Assembly (NCBI GenBank): GCA_030159075.1 | Contig: BROG01000153.1 | Span: forward strand, 919,501-983,500 | Length of the DNA: 64,000 bases | Reading direction: 5' to 3' | DNA from: Atrina japonica | Taxonomy: Eukaryota > Mollusca > Bivalvia > Pterioida > Pinnidae | Part shown: piece by piece, positions 44,101-54,041 of the stretch | Layout of the letters: each line of letters opens with the position of its first letter | Numbering within the stretch: position 1 is the stretch's first letter | The notes under the pieces: generated by a model | The model's input: only the letters and a program-made list of their open reading frames with translations | The model's database searches: none | What the model was told of the DNA's origin: nothing | Made by a program: the position numbers and the translations under genes

Positions 44101-47100
44101 TTTGAATATTAAATTACCATTTGAATACTGTAAAATAATTTATTTTTGAGGGTTTATATTTTTTCATGGTTTTTTAGTAAAAAAGAATTGCTTTTCATTA
44201 GGAAAAACACCTGCTTTGTTTACAACATGGGCGCAGACATTTTGGACACCCTGCGGAGGGTGAGGCCTGATTGGTCAAAAATGAAAAAATTAGTTTTGCC
44301 ATTAATAAGTGAAATTAAGGTGATAAAAAAGATACATGAATATTTAGTACATTTATAACGGATGAAAATGAAAGGGATTTATGAGAATAGATTTAACTTT
44401 GGTGCGGAATACTACGAGTGTAAACTTGAAAATTTGAAGTAGAAATGCAACGGTACTTTTGATTGCATTTTGTTATCAAAAATTTAAGGTCAGCACAGGG
44501 TACTTATTTAACCCAGATTTAATTGACAGTGACCTGAAGTTTTGTAAAATTCAGGCGTTTGATAGAGAAATGTCGACAAAGGCTGGAAAGCCTTAAAATA
44601 AGTCATTTCTCTCGTTTTTATCACCTAAGTTGATCACTTTTTCATTTTAAACAGATTTGCTATGAAAACCTGTTGGGGGTCCACAACATTTAATAGGTGT
44701 GGTATGCATTTGTTGCATATTGATCTCTTAATTTTTCGTATGTTTTATATTACACCTAGGTAATATTTTATCATTTTTGGTCAAAACATCTCCTTGGAAA
44801 ATTCAAGTTACCCCCACCCTCTCCTTGCACATGCTAAAAAATCATATAGTTATGGTTATACATAGTGCTAATTTTCTATCTATTGTAAATTTTAACCCAT
44901 TTGAATTAAAATCAGACCTTTTTGAGGGGTATTTTCTTCTTTTAAGGGCAAAATCTACATATTACCATGTCATTTTACCAGTGTATTTTGTACCTAGCTG
45001 GAGTATTATAAGAACCATCTCATTTTAAGAAAAAGATTAAAAATTTCAGCATTTACCATCAGTAAAAAATCATGGAAAACAGTATAAAAATTAATTTAAA
45101 TCCCCCCCCCCCTGATACACAAGTCCACAAGAGGTCTTCTAGTAAAAAAATTCTGTAGAAAAGGGGCATAACATCAAATCCACACCTGTAGAAGGAATAT
45201 TTCAATTTCTTAAATCCGTTGTCCAATAAGAGATTTTTATCTAATTATCATACTCAAGACCTGTAAAAGTAATTAAGTATTTTTTTCTTTCATCTAAATT
45301 CATTAAGTTGCACAATTTTCTAAATATTGTGCATTTTTTGTTTGAATCACTTTTTTCAACCCCCCCCCCCCTTCCAGCAAATGTCACTTAACACTCTCTT
45401 GGGGTCATACCAGACAAAAATTAACATCTGATATTGACTTTTAAACATATTTGACAGTTTTTTTCTGAAACCTATATAAATAGTCCTTTTAAAAGCAATT
45501 TAACTAGCATTTTGCACATTTAATAGTCATTTTAAAGTACTCAGTACTCTGTATTTAGAATTAGTTACATAATGAACTGTAATTAAGGGGCATGGACAGT
45601 CTGAAAATGTTTACATAACATATTTTATATAAATGAACACAATAAAATTGAAATGTGTTGTATTAAGGGTATCCCCTTTTTTACACTTTTATTAAGGGTG
45701 CACTTCATTCCCAATAAAAGCTTGGTACTTTTGAGTGTAGCTTCAGCTGCAACTAATTGGTTCCACATTAAAAAATGATCCAAATTTTAAGTTTTTGTGA
45801 AGAATGGATTTTGCATTATTAAGGGGTACCGTCTACCCTTATTTGATAATGGTCATGAAATCATTCAAAATAAAAGTGTATGTGTTACAGACAATTCTGA
45901 ATGAAAATCATGAAAGAAAAACAGACAACTTCTTCATATAATTGTTTATAATTTCGTGACAATTATAGACTGGTTTCTCTTCAGGTCATTATTAAGGGGG
46001 CTTGTGTTCAGTTAATGAGATTTCCAAAAAATGCAAAATCATATTGGCAATGTTTTGGATAAATCTAAGGTTTTGTTTACATGGGCGCAGACATTTTGGA
46101 CACCCAAAGTTGTGCGGGAGGGAAAATGAGCCCAGAATCTGATTGGTCATTAAATGAAAAAATTAGTTTTGCCATTAATAAGTGAAATTAAGGTGATAAA
46201 AAAGCATGAATATTTAGTACAAAATTATAGGGTTGACGGATGAAAATTGAAAGGGAGGGGTCATATTAGATACTTTGGTACGGAATCACGAGTTGTTTTG
46301 AAGTAGAAATGCAAAACCTATACTTTTGATTGCATATTTTGTTATCAAAATATTGATCTTTCAGCAAGGGTACTTTTTGACCCAGAAATAAACATGGGAG
46401 TGACAGTGACCTGAAGTTTTGTAAATTAGCATTGAGGCCTATGGGAAAATATTTGGTGGTGTCTGTCCATTAGTTTTCGTTGATCTTGAGGACATAAAAA
46501 TGACTCAACAGAGGTGTTTTTCATTCAAGTAAATTAACATTTAGCAAGATTTAACCTTAGTGCTTTTATATGTTTTGTCAAGTAAAATTTAAGGTTTTAT
46601 CAGTTTCTGCTCAGCGTTTGATGTATAAAATAAAAGTAATCATATGGATCATTATTTTGTGTAAAACATTGACATTGATAGAGGTACATGCATATTGTTC
46701 TTCACAAGTCATTTTAATTTTGGTATATTCTTGTATTGTTTGTGCTTTTAGATTTACCGCATTCTATCTATATGTCTGGGTACCCCACCTAACACGTTTA
46801 CCTGGGAGTATTATGACAAAGATAAAAAGTACCACAAAATGGGACCAATCAGTCCACAAGACTTCTATAGGGAACATATCAAACCACACTACAACGTGCA
46901 GGAGTAAGTAATCTTTAAACATAAACAATTTTCATGTGGGCAGATTTCAACAGGGACCGTATCAAAACATATTTCATTTGCCAGTTTTAGTGCACATAAC
47001 ATACATATGTACATGTATTTAGAACATTAAAAAGGGGCATTAGCTGTGTTTACCAAGAAAAAATTATTTTGATTTTTTCTTTTACTACTTGTACTTGATG

Positions 47101-50100
47101 TAGGCTACAACAACAGCAAAGAGCTGCAAACAGGCATAAAAAATCTTCTATTCTTATATATTTTGTGAAAATAAGGTCAGGTCCAGTGTAGTATTTATTA
47201 CAAATAAGGTTCATTATCAACTGCAAGTGAAAAAAAAACTGGGGTTCCTCAAGCAAACACAAAATATATAGGACTCAATTTATACCTTACACATTTAAGT
47301 AGTAAAAAAGGGGAAAAAAAAACACAGTCAATGCCCCTTTTCACATTTAATCAACACATCTTGTTTAATGCCTCAGTCATTCCTGATAATTTATTGACAA
47401 AGATGTTGACCTTTTTCTTCAGAAAGATTAAAAATATTCAGATGCTTATTCACACCTATGAGAAAATAATTATTTTCTGAATTATGTAGTAGGCCTACTA
47501 CAGGTAGGACACTTCAGAAAATTGTACCTTTGGTTAAGGTGTACCATATTTTACTGTAACTGATACAAAATTTTAGAGTATTCGAAAAAAAGGTCGTCTT
47601 TACACATTTTGACCTATCAAAAGAAAGACGACAATATCAGCATGAGTTACAAAGTATCAAGGTTGTAATTACCGATACTATGTAACTCATACAGATATTG
47701 TCGTCTTTCAATTGACCTATCGCCAAATTCCCGACATGGCACCTTTTGGCAAACTTTTCCATTGTGACGTCACAATTAAATGGCCCGTCAAGCATATGTG
47801 TGATTATGACGTCACAATCGAATGACGTCAAAAACGCACATGGAGAGTCACTTGTCAGACATTTGGCGATAGGTCAATTGATAAAGGCCAAGGGGCCGAA
47901 AATTTGTGAATATTGAGTGTGTTTAATGTTTTTTCACATTTAAATGAATCTTCCCTTTGGAGGACACTAAATTTATTTCTAGTATTATTGTCTGATTCAT
48001 ATAACTTACTGGGTTGGAGTAAACTTTCGATAATCATATGGATTACTCTACTCACTTTTGGATATTGACAAGCTGCACAGGAAAAAAGGTTTTATTCCTC
48101 ACTGGATATTCATAGGTATGGCGACTAGGAGAAAAGATAACCTACTCTTACCAGTGTAATTTTAATCTCTTTATGGTTTATTACCTAAAATTGAATCTTG
48201 TCCGGATCAAGAAAGGGTTCACTAGACTCCTCTCTGCCAGTTTCTGTGGATCTTACTATAGATAAATCAAAGGTAAAAAGAGGCCAATGTCGACCGAAGC
48301 TAAGACTCAGACATTTTATGTGTCGTTGTCTGTATTTCAGGTTTGCATTGTCAACGATCCTCGTGCCCAGAATTCCTACAATAAGCTGTATACTGTTGAT
48401 TATCTAGGCAACATGACCAGCGGTCAACCAGTGTTATATATCAATCAACCAATAGATATCCTGAAACAATTGACAATTAAAGCTATACAAGATGGAGAGG
48501 TAGGTCCAGGAGTATTTAAAATTTCTAACGAGACTTCAAATGGATAGTTGAGCCAAATATGGAAGCAAGGGGGGATATCTTCCTATTATTAGATCTAGGA
48601 TTAAGATTAAATTTTGGTCATGTCACAATGAATGTTCAATACAACTTTTGTGATTTTAGTCATTCTGATTCTGTTTTTTTTTTCATCTGAAAGTAAAAAG
48701 CTACTCTTATATTTCATTTACAACAATTACTGGTAATATGAAATTCAGAAGAAAAGTATGTGTTAAGATCATCGTTTGTGCGAAGGTTAAAATGACTTTA
48801 TTTTTTTATCACTGCTGTAAAGAAATATTGACTCACCTGGTGTCTTGTGCTCATCATTAATCCGCTGTTGTGTACAATATCCAGAGAACATTAACTCTCA
48901 AAAGTCATGGTTTGATCTTGAGGAAATCATGTAACCTGTTCCTAAGGGAAAAAACATAGATTTATGACCATTCACTTGTGTGATAAACATAAAGAAAAAA
49001 GTCAAGTGTTGAAAATAGGATATTTGTTATTTGTAAATAAAAATACCTTGATCTTCCAACTTGAGCCATATGATAAAGAAAATATGTGACGATTTTTTGA
49101 CAGACATTCTTAGCTGTATGATAAAGTACATATTTGACCTTCCTTTTACAAGATTTCAGAGCAGTATCACTATGATTATCTGAACAAACCTGTATTAAGC
49201 AGTCAGCTAAGGGAAATTGCAAAAATGACTTCTTGATAAAGGTGACCTCTTAATTGAGGACCTCAAAAGTGTCAAATTATAATGAGTGCAAACATATACA
49301 TCAAACTTCATATGCCCATGTATCATTCTTGTTATAGATTGATATGTGTGAATATATTTTAAACATACAGTAAAACCTGCTTTAAAGACCACTTGGTCAG
49401 AAAGACAATTTTTTTGCTGTCCCCAATAGTACGGTACTACCATTTGTGTGCAAATCAACTTCTGTATAAAGACCACCTCCCTATAAAGACCGGTTTTCTT
49501 GTGTCCCTAAGGAGGTCGTTATTTACAAGTTTCATTGTATACACTTACCACAATGTTTATACTAGCATTAATTATGGGACCACGTTATTTTCGGATCACA
49601 AGTGACGGGCACGTTGAAATTTTAATGACTGTTTAACTGGGTTAACTTGGTACCTTTGGATGCAAAAGGATGACCACTGACCACATTAGGAAAGTGACTA
49701 TTGGGGTACAATTATATAAGGAAAACATTTGGGAGGAATTAAAACTGGTCGCTTATAGGAGGTGACTGCTTGATAAAGGTGACTGTATGTGCAGGTTGAA
49801 CTGAATATTGAATATTACCTTCTTGTAGGACTGCAGTTACAGTGTCAATAATATTTTCTGTATTCATTTGATTTTTTCTCAACTTTTTAGGCAGTTTGGT
49901 TTGGCTGTGATGTCGGCAAACACTTCAGTTTAAAGCCTTCGGGTGTGCTTGATCTTAATGTGTAAGTAAATTTAAAGGAAACCTTCTTATATTTAGTTTT
50001 GACTATTTTGAGTTGGTGGTGTGCCCTAAGATTGAATATTGGTTTTGGTCTGTCTGTATCTACCGTATAAAGATACCCTTTCTCTATATTTCATTAAATT

Positions 50101-52271
50101 TAAAAAAGAAATATTATTGATATTGACATTGTTTAAAATGGATTTTTATCTATATGTTTACTTTTCTTGTCATTGCTCCAATGCTTTCATTCCGTCACAG
50201 ATTTTCAGGTGAGTTAAATATAGTATTGACGGATTCTTTGCCTTGTGCTTTGCATACAAAGTGAAAGAGAGAGGTCTTTTGATTGAGACATATAACTGAG
50301 GCCCTGTGTTATAGTAGGCATGGCATGTAAAAGAACCCTCACTGCATTGGTGTCAGTCCATAGCACAGGTCAAAATTTGAGGAACTTCACCTAAATCTGG
50401 TGACATCTCTGTATAAGTGAATGATTCTATTTCCACAGTTATTACAATTTTTGTAGTTTTATTTGTCTGGGCCATGTCTTTTTCATGACAAACATAGACT
50501 CTCCACATTTGTTGCAGATATACATCTTAGGTCGATAGTGTGACTTTGTCAGTTTGTATATCCCAGCAGTATGCCACAGTAGGGGACTATCACCGTCACG
50601 TCTTCTCCTTCTTAGCTGTTTTCACAGTATCGTACAATATCCTGGTACATTTACTTTTCAGATTGGACTACCAGCTAGTGTTTGATATATCAACACTTGG
50701 CCTCAGTAAAGCAGATAGACTTGTATACGGAGAATCCTTGATGACTCATGCAATGGTTCTGACTGCTGTCAATTTAGAGGTACAGTAGAACCTGTCTTAA
50801 AAGACCACTCTCATGAAACACAACCTGTCTTCATAGACCACATTCTGTAAACCACTTGGTTAAAAAATCCTTCGAAATAAAACCTCTTTTGAGAGACCAC
50901 TTGTCATGAGAGACCACATTTCAGTGGTATATATGGTGATCTCTGAAGTCATGTTTCACTGTGTCATCTTTCATCAATTTGGAGATATTTTAGCAAAAAC
51001 AAAAATATTGCCAAATCATATTCAGATAGAAAGTCTGTATCAACAACATTTATTTAAATACAAAATAGCAATTTTCTTAAAAAGAAATATTTTAAAATCC
51101 TTGTGTAAATTACACAAATTACTGCTTTCAGTGGGTGAAATAAAAAGATAATCCATTTTAGAAATTCTTTTTCTGTTCAAGATTTATTAAAATATGAAAA
51201 ATCAGTGTCTCGACTGAGAAAGAAAGTTGAAATCTGAAGGTAAATATATTCTCAAACTGAAGTCAGAAACTTTAGCACTTACTGAAAAAGAAAAATCATA
51301 GATTTTGAATTTTTCTGGTACTTTTCTTTCTTTCTATTTTGTTTTTTTTTGTTGCGTCTGAACTTAATTACACCATCTTCTAGTTCATATCTGAGTTGCT
51401 TTTTTTCTAACTTTTACCTTAAAGATAAAAGTGATATGACAAATGCATCCTATATCTTGCTTTAATAATGCTTACATTATCATGTAGAATGATGCTCCAA
51501 CAAAATGGAGGGTAGAGAATTCCTGGGGAGATGTTGATGGCGACAAAGGTTTGTATAATTATTCATTATTTAATGTTGTGTCTCTGCAGGGATTTTCCTA
51601 GGCCGTTTTGGGGTCTGGTTACAGGAGTCACTCCAAATGCAAAAATGGCTTCTATTTTAAAAATAAAATAAGCAAAATTTCCCAATTTGCAGTTTCAAAA
51701 TAAAGATTAAAGTATTTTCAAACAAATGTCTCAAATAAAACTTTAATGTTTCAGTTAAAATGTTGTATGTTTTCCCAATTCTTCATACCATGGACCCAAA
51801 ATTTAGGATGCATGATAATCCCTTCTCTGTGTCATTAGAATCATGTATGTAGACTACTGATATTATTTCCTTTTATAAAATGTTTGGTATAGATTCTGTC
51901 CATTAAAAAGTGGAAAGATTATTCATATGTCTAGATCTACCATAATGAATTGGCACATGTTTACAAACACAAGAAGACTGAATCACATCATAACAGGGGT
52001 GACAAGCTACATGTCGGCACAAAAATATTAAAGCAAGGCAATATGTTTTACCTATGTTAAGAAAATAGACAGTATTGTTTTGGTTTCTGATCAAGTCTGG
52101 ATGTGTCACCTTATTATGGTAGACAAATTCTACAAAGTCAAATCTTGGTAGTTTAAGTACAGTGTCAATTCTAATCTGGTGCAAATCCATACTAAAGTAA
52201 GCCATGGTGATCTTGTGTTAATGTTTGTTGATTAATTCTATAAGTGGTATATAGATAACAGCCATGTTCTT

Positions 52272-52344
<73 letters not shown>

Positions 52345-53167
52345 GTTCCATAATTCAGTCCATTTTGCTATGTAATTATTTGTCAACCAATAAATTGGGG
52401 GAGGGGGGGGGTAGATTTGTTTGAGTCAATCTGTCATACTGCCTTTTAGTTGTGCTGACCATTTCTTTGTTACTTTCTCACAATATTTTGTGGAGAGATC
52501 TTTGGTAGACAGTCATGTAAAAAAAAATACAAAAACAGTTATTAGTCTTCTTCTAGTGAAACTGGGAAAGGGAGGAAGGGGATTAGTTTTTGTCTGCATC
52601 TGTCTGTGGGTCCATTCAGTTAAGACTTCAGTTAAAGTTTTGTAATTGCTCACCTATTATGGATTTTTAAGGTTTGGGGAGCATGTATTTATCAATATTC
52701 TCAGAATATTTGCTCTTATACACATGTTAGAGTAATTCTTCTCTTTTTAATTTAAATTGTTCTGGCAATATTTGCTGATAATTTATTTCTTCACCTAAGC
52801 TTACTACATTAGTCAAAATACACATCTTAGATACCATTTGATCAAGTTGCAATCTTAATTCTTAAGTTATTCCCCTTTTTTGATTTTAGAAGAAAACAAA
52901 TCTATTTCTGCTCTTTCTTTTAATGGCATAAGATTTCACACCCAGAAAGGGGTGGGCAGCTGTAATTCTTTGAATTTTCCATGTTAGTTTGGTCATGTGA
53001 TTTACGTTCCAGGCTATCTTGTGATGTCGGATGACTGGTTTAGCGAATTTGTGTATGAAGTCGTTATTGACAAGAAGTACTTATCACCGGAGATCCTTCA
53101 AATTCTAAAGCAAACACCAACTGTTCTTCCAGCATGGGATCCAATGGGAGCACTAGCTAAATTCTGA
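38107..53167 (+). CDS. BLMH: Bleomycin hydrolase, cytosolic C1 cysteine aminopeptidase, 11 exons
   Basis: Exons: 38107-38128, 39591-39745, 40052-40204, 42309-42539, 43030-43122, 46752-46903, 48341-48499, 49891-49961, 50662-50779, 51488-51548 and 53013-53167. The product is about 453-457 residues (human 455). BLMH is a papain-fold aminopeptidase that forms a hexameric barrel, trims peptides downstream of the proteasome, and detoxifies bleomycin and homocysteine thiolactone. The catalytic Cys is in NQKSSGRCW (about residue 76), the His in GESLMTHAM and the Asn in VENSWG. The C-terminal arm, which reaches into the active site in this family, ends LPAWDPMGALAKF. Everything matches the family over full length. 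The one defect is the exon 6/7 junction: exon 6 ends two bases into a codon while exon 7 starts in phase 0, and the expected residues between NVQ and VCIVNDPR are missing. Confidence 0.96.
39222..39426. mobile_element. TTAACTCAT MITE, long form, BLMH intron 1
   Basis: TTAACCCATCAATCCCTAAA and GACCACAGGGGAGTTAAC ends. The interior GGTAGACCATACTATCTATT matches 3719-3943 in the same direction. Confidence 0.75.
39591..39745 (+). CDS. BLMH: BLMH exon 2
   Basis: 155 nt after ATTTCAG, ending before GTAATT. It encodes ILSSDLQEFEKKFSSDQKYR and LAQNV; LAQNV is identical in human BLMH. Confidence 0.95.
40052..40204 (+). CDS. BLMH: BLMH exon 3 (catalytic cysteine)
   Basis: 153 nt, phase 0, encoding IQNEGKPMTNQKSSGRCWIF and the following AAMNVMRIKF and FEFSQNYLFFWDK. 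The Cys of GRCW is the C1 nucleophile. Confidence 0.97.
40279..40370. mobile_element. TTAACTCAT MITE, short form, BLMH intron 3
   Basis: TTTAACTCATCAACCCCTGA to TGCAGGGGTGAATAGATCAA. 75 bp after exon 3. Confidence 0.8.
40380..40540. mobile_element. SINE-like repeat fragment, BLMH intron 3
   Basis: Shares GGAACCTAAGCTGA, TTTGCCAGTTTACTTGC and ACTGGCTGCCATAATGTAAC with 3950-4195. Confidence 0.65.
40792..41077 (-). mobile_element. tRNA-derived SINE with perfect 10-bp target duplication
   Basis: On the minus strand the head carries an A box (TGGCTCAGACGGTAGCG) and B box (GAGTTCGAGTCC), as in a tRNA promoter for RNA polymerase III. The body contains CCTTCGGATGAGAC and GCACGTTAAAGAACCCTC, and the tail is AACAACAATAAACAAAG. 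CATCTCCATC flanks it at 40782-40791 and 41078-41087. It is inserted opposite to BLMH in intron 3. It resembles SINE families widespread in molluscs (RUDI/V-type is a candidate), but the family was not verified. Confidence 0.9.
41145..41233. mobile_element. TTAACTCAT MITE, short form, BLMH intron 3
   Basis: TTTAACTCATCACCCACTGA to GGTGTGAATGAGTTAAAG. The second copy in the same intron. Confidence 0.8.
42309..42539 (+). CDS. BLMH: BLMH exon 4
   Basis: 231 nt, phase 0, starting MERANYNLD and containing DGGQWDMLVNIIEKYGVMPK, nearly identical to human DGGQWDMLVNIVEKYGVIPK. Confidence 0.97.
42590..42720. mobile_element. SINE-like repeat fragment, BLMH intron 4
   Basis: ATATGGTGGCAGCCAGTTTT, then GGTGGAGGAGA and AATGTACCGGGTTGAGAC, related to 3131-3335. 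Confidence 0.6.
43030..43122 (+). CDS. BLMH: BLMH exon 5
   Basis: 93 nt, phase 0, encoding MREFCQRLHKMVTKKSTKEA and IQTEKKAMLNE, matching human MREFCIRLRNLV..GATKGEI. Confidence 0.95.
43239..44073. mobile_element. CAGTTCA-ended TIR element, 835 bp, BLMH intron 5
   Basis: Starts CAGTTCACCCCCGATATATA and ends GCGGTATATTTAGGATGAAC then TG, both next to TA. Both ends contain repeated TATCGCC/GGCGGTATA words. No transposase frame. Confidence 0.65.
44222..44620. repeat. Direct duplication, copy 1 (with 46076-46420), BLMH intron 5
   Basis: Starts ACATGGGCGCAGACATTTTG and shares TTAGTTTTGCCATTAATAAG, AAGTAGAAATGCAA and CAGTGACCTGAAGTTTTGTA with the second copy about 1.86 kb downstream in the same direction. 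Small indels separate the copies. Confidence 0.8.
46076..46420. repeat. Direct duplication, copy 2, BLMH intron 5
   Basis: Partner of 44222-44620. It could be a segmental duplication or two copies of one repeat. Sequence between the copies has C runs at about 45101 and 45361. Confidence 0.8.
46752..46903 (+). CDS. BLMH: BLMH exon 6
   Basis: 152 nt encoding IYRILSICLGTPPNTFTWEY, YDKDKKYHKMGPISPQDFYR and EHIKPHYNVQ plus two bases before GTAAGT. That donor is strong but gives phase 2, which exon 7 does not accept. A weaker GTGCAG donor after position 46895 would give phase 0 but lose four conserved-region residues. Confidence 0.92.
47029..47341. mobile_element. MITE with AAAGGGGCATTA TIRs, copy 2, BLMH intron 6
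   Basis: Ends AAAGGGGCATTAGCTGTG and CAATGCCCCTTTT are inverted. The interior matches 2739-3112. Confidence 0.8.
47623..47709. repeat. Inverted repeat, 36-bp arms, BLMH intron 6
   Basis: Arms 47623-47658 and 47674-47709 pair with three mismatches around a 15-base spacer (GAAAGACGACAATATC and GATATTGTCGTCTTTC outer ends). Confidence 0.88.
47708..47882. mobile_element. MITE with CAATTGACCTATCGCCAAAT TIRs and three CRE palindromes
   Basis: The ends are inverted over about 28 bp. Inside are three full TGACGTCA palindromes at 47765, 47807 and 47823. It directly abuts the hairpin to its left, whose flank also reads GACCTATC, so both may be parts of one foldback element. Confidence 0.75.
47985..48230. 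repeat. Dispersed repeat, copy 2, upstream of BLMH exon 7
   Basis: Partner of 19380-19625. It ends about 110 bp before the exon 7 acceptor, in the intron whose phase does not close. Confidence 0.7.
48341..48499 (+). CDS. BLMH: BLMH exon 7
   Basis: 159 nt, read in phase 0, encoding VCIVNDPRAQNSYNKLYTVD, YLGNMTSGQPVLYINQPIDI and AIQDGE. The acceptor is TATTTCAG. A copy of a dispersed repeat ends about 110 bp upstream. Confidence 0.94.
49368..49785. mobile_element. CAGTAAAACCTGC TIR element, 418 bp, BLMH intron 7
   Basis: Starts after TA with CAGTAAAACCTGCTTTAAAG and ends GATAAAGGTGACTG before TA. The interior ACCGGTTTTCTTGTGTCCCT is shared with 12437-12611. Same end type as the other CAGT elements. 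Confidence 0.65.
49891..49961 (+). CDS. BLMH: BLMH exon 8
   Basis: 71 nt encoding AVWFGCDVGKHFSLKPSGVL and DLN plus two bases. AVWFGCDVGKHF is identical in human BLMH. The donor is GTAAGT. Confidence 0.96.
50205..50425 (+). mobile_element. SINE family 2, copy in BLMH intron 8
   Basis: Same family as 7555-7845 in the opposite direction: CCCTCACTGCATTGGTGTCA and CTGGTGACATCTCT. Confidence 0.65.
50662..50779 (+). CDS. BLMH: BLMH exon 9 (catalytic histidine)
   Basis: 118 nt encoding LDYQLVFDISTLGLSKADRL and VYGESLMTHAMVLTAVNLE. The His of MTHAM is catalytic. The donor is GTACAG, whose bases from +4 onward belong to an inserted MITE. Confidence 0.96.
50783..50930. mobile_element. CAGTAGAACC MITE starting in the BLMH exon 9 donor
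   Basis: The exon ends at 50779, intron bases +2/+3 are TA and the element starts CAGTAGAACCTGTCTTAA at +4. The interior GACCACATTCTGTAAACCAC and CACATTTCAGTGG matches 53446-53627. The right TIR is missing. Confidence 0.8.
51488..51548 (+). CDS. BLMH: BLMH exon 10 (catalytic asparagine)
   Basis: 61 nt encoding NDAPTKWRVENSWGDVDGDK. The Asn of VENSWG is the third catalytic residue. It ends one base into a Gly codon. Confidence 0.96.
52285..52340. repeat. AT dinucleotide microsatellite, BLMH intron 10
   Basis: About 27 AT units. Confidence 0.95.
53013..53167 (+). CDS. BLMH: BLMH exon 11 (stop codon)
   Basis: 155 nt including TGA, encoding YLVMSDDWFSEFVYEVVIDK, KYLSPEILQILKQTPTVLPA and WDPMGALAKF. 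The C-terminal LPAWDPMGALA is a BLMH signature. Confidence 0.97.
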
Positions 53168-53276
53168 GAACAGATGCACCAAGTTCAGACTGCTGCCAGA
53201 TGCCATTAGAGGCATATATTAAGTTTTGCTGAATATCAATGATGAATTGTATTGACAGAACAAACCGTAATTTAAA

Positions 53277-53282
53277 AATAAA
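53277..53282 (+). other. BLMH polyadenylation signal AATAAA
   Basis: AATAAA lies 110 bp after the BLMH stop codon, the first such hexamer downstream. It implies a short 3' UTR ending before the MITE at 53446. Confidence 0.6.
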
Positions 53283-53445
53283 GATTGACACTTAGACCAA
53301 CTTTCTTCAATGTTGAAATCTACTGTAATTCATACAATTTTTCAATATTTTTTTTAGATGTTTTGATGTTGGGTGTTTGAACATTAAACCACATGAATTC
53401 ACAAAACCGTATATACTCCAGATATACGTATATTACATATTTTTA

Positions 53446-53627
53446 CAGTGGAACCTCTCTTAAACGACCACTCTCATGAAGGACCACCTGCCCTTTAAGA
53501 CCACACTCTGAAAACCAATCTGCTAAGCAGGCTAATCCTGTAGATAAAACCTTCTTTGAAGGACCACCTATCTTGAGAGACCACATTTTAGTGGTGAAGG
53601 GGTGGTCTTTCAAGACAGGTTCCACTG
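53446..53627. mobile_element. Complete CAGTGGAACC MITE, 182 bp, TA target duplication
   Basis: TA flanks both sides. The ends CAGTGGAACCTCTCTTAAAC and TCAAGACAGGTTCCACTG are inverted, and GACCAC/GTGGTC words recur through the interior. It is the best preserved member of the family and lies 280 bp beyond the BLMH stop. Confidence 0.88.
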
Positions 53628-54041
53628 TATCATTTTCCTGTTTAAATGTGTGTAATGTAATTTATAACATTTATATTCTTATCGAAATCAGGGATAATCT
53701 TTTGTTATATATGATTTGCTGATAAATTCATTTTTTTAATAGAATTTATTTTCTCTTTTAAATTATATTTATTGCATACTGTGTTAAGAAGATATGTGAA
53801 CAATTATCTTTTAATGAATAAAAAGCATTATTTGTGATATATATATATATACATGTATATTATGTATGTATCATAATCCATTTCAATGCATTAAATGATA
53901 CTTAACAGAGATTTTCTTTGTTTTAGTTGATCAGGTAACCTGTCTCTCTCCAGTGATTTCTTCACGTGGAATTCACAGCCGTTCAAAGGCTTTTACTGTA
54001 CCACAAGCCAAATAAGTGTTATTTCCCCAAAACTTAAAGTA

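Noticed and set aside
48261..48271. Microexon candidate ATAAATCAAAG between BLMH exons 6 and 7
   Set aside because: It has AG and GT borders and looks like D-K, but joining it to exon 6 creates a stop codon and the wrong phase.
48283..48340. In-frame 5' extension of BLMH exon 7 that would fix the phase
   Set aside because: A start at 48283 gives the right phase, but it adds 20 non-conserved residues and the upstream AG has no pyrimidine tract.
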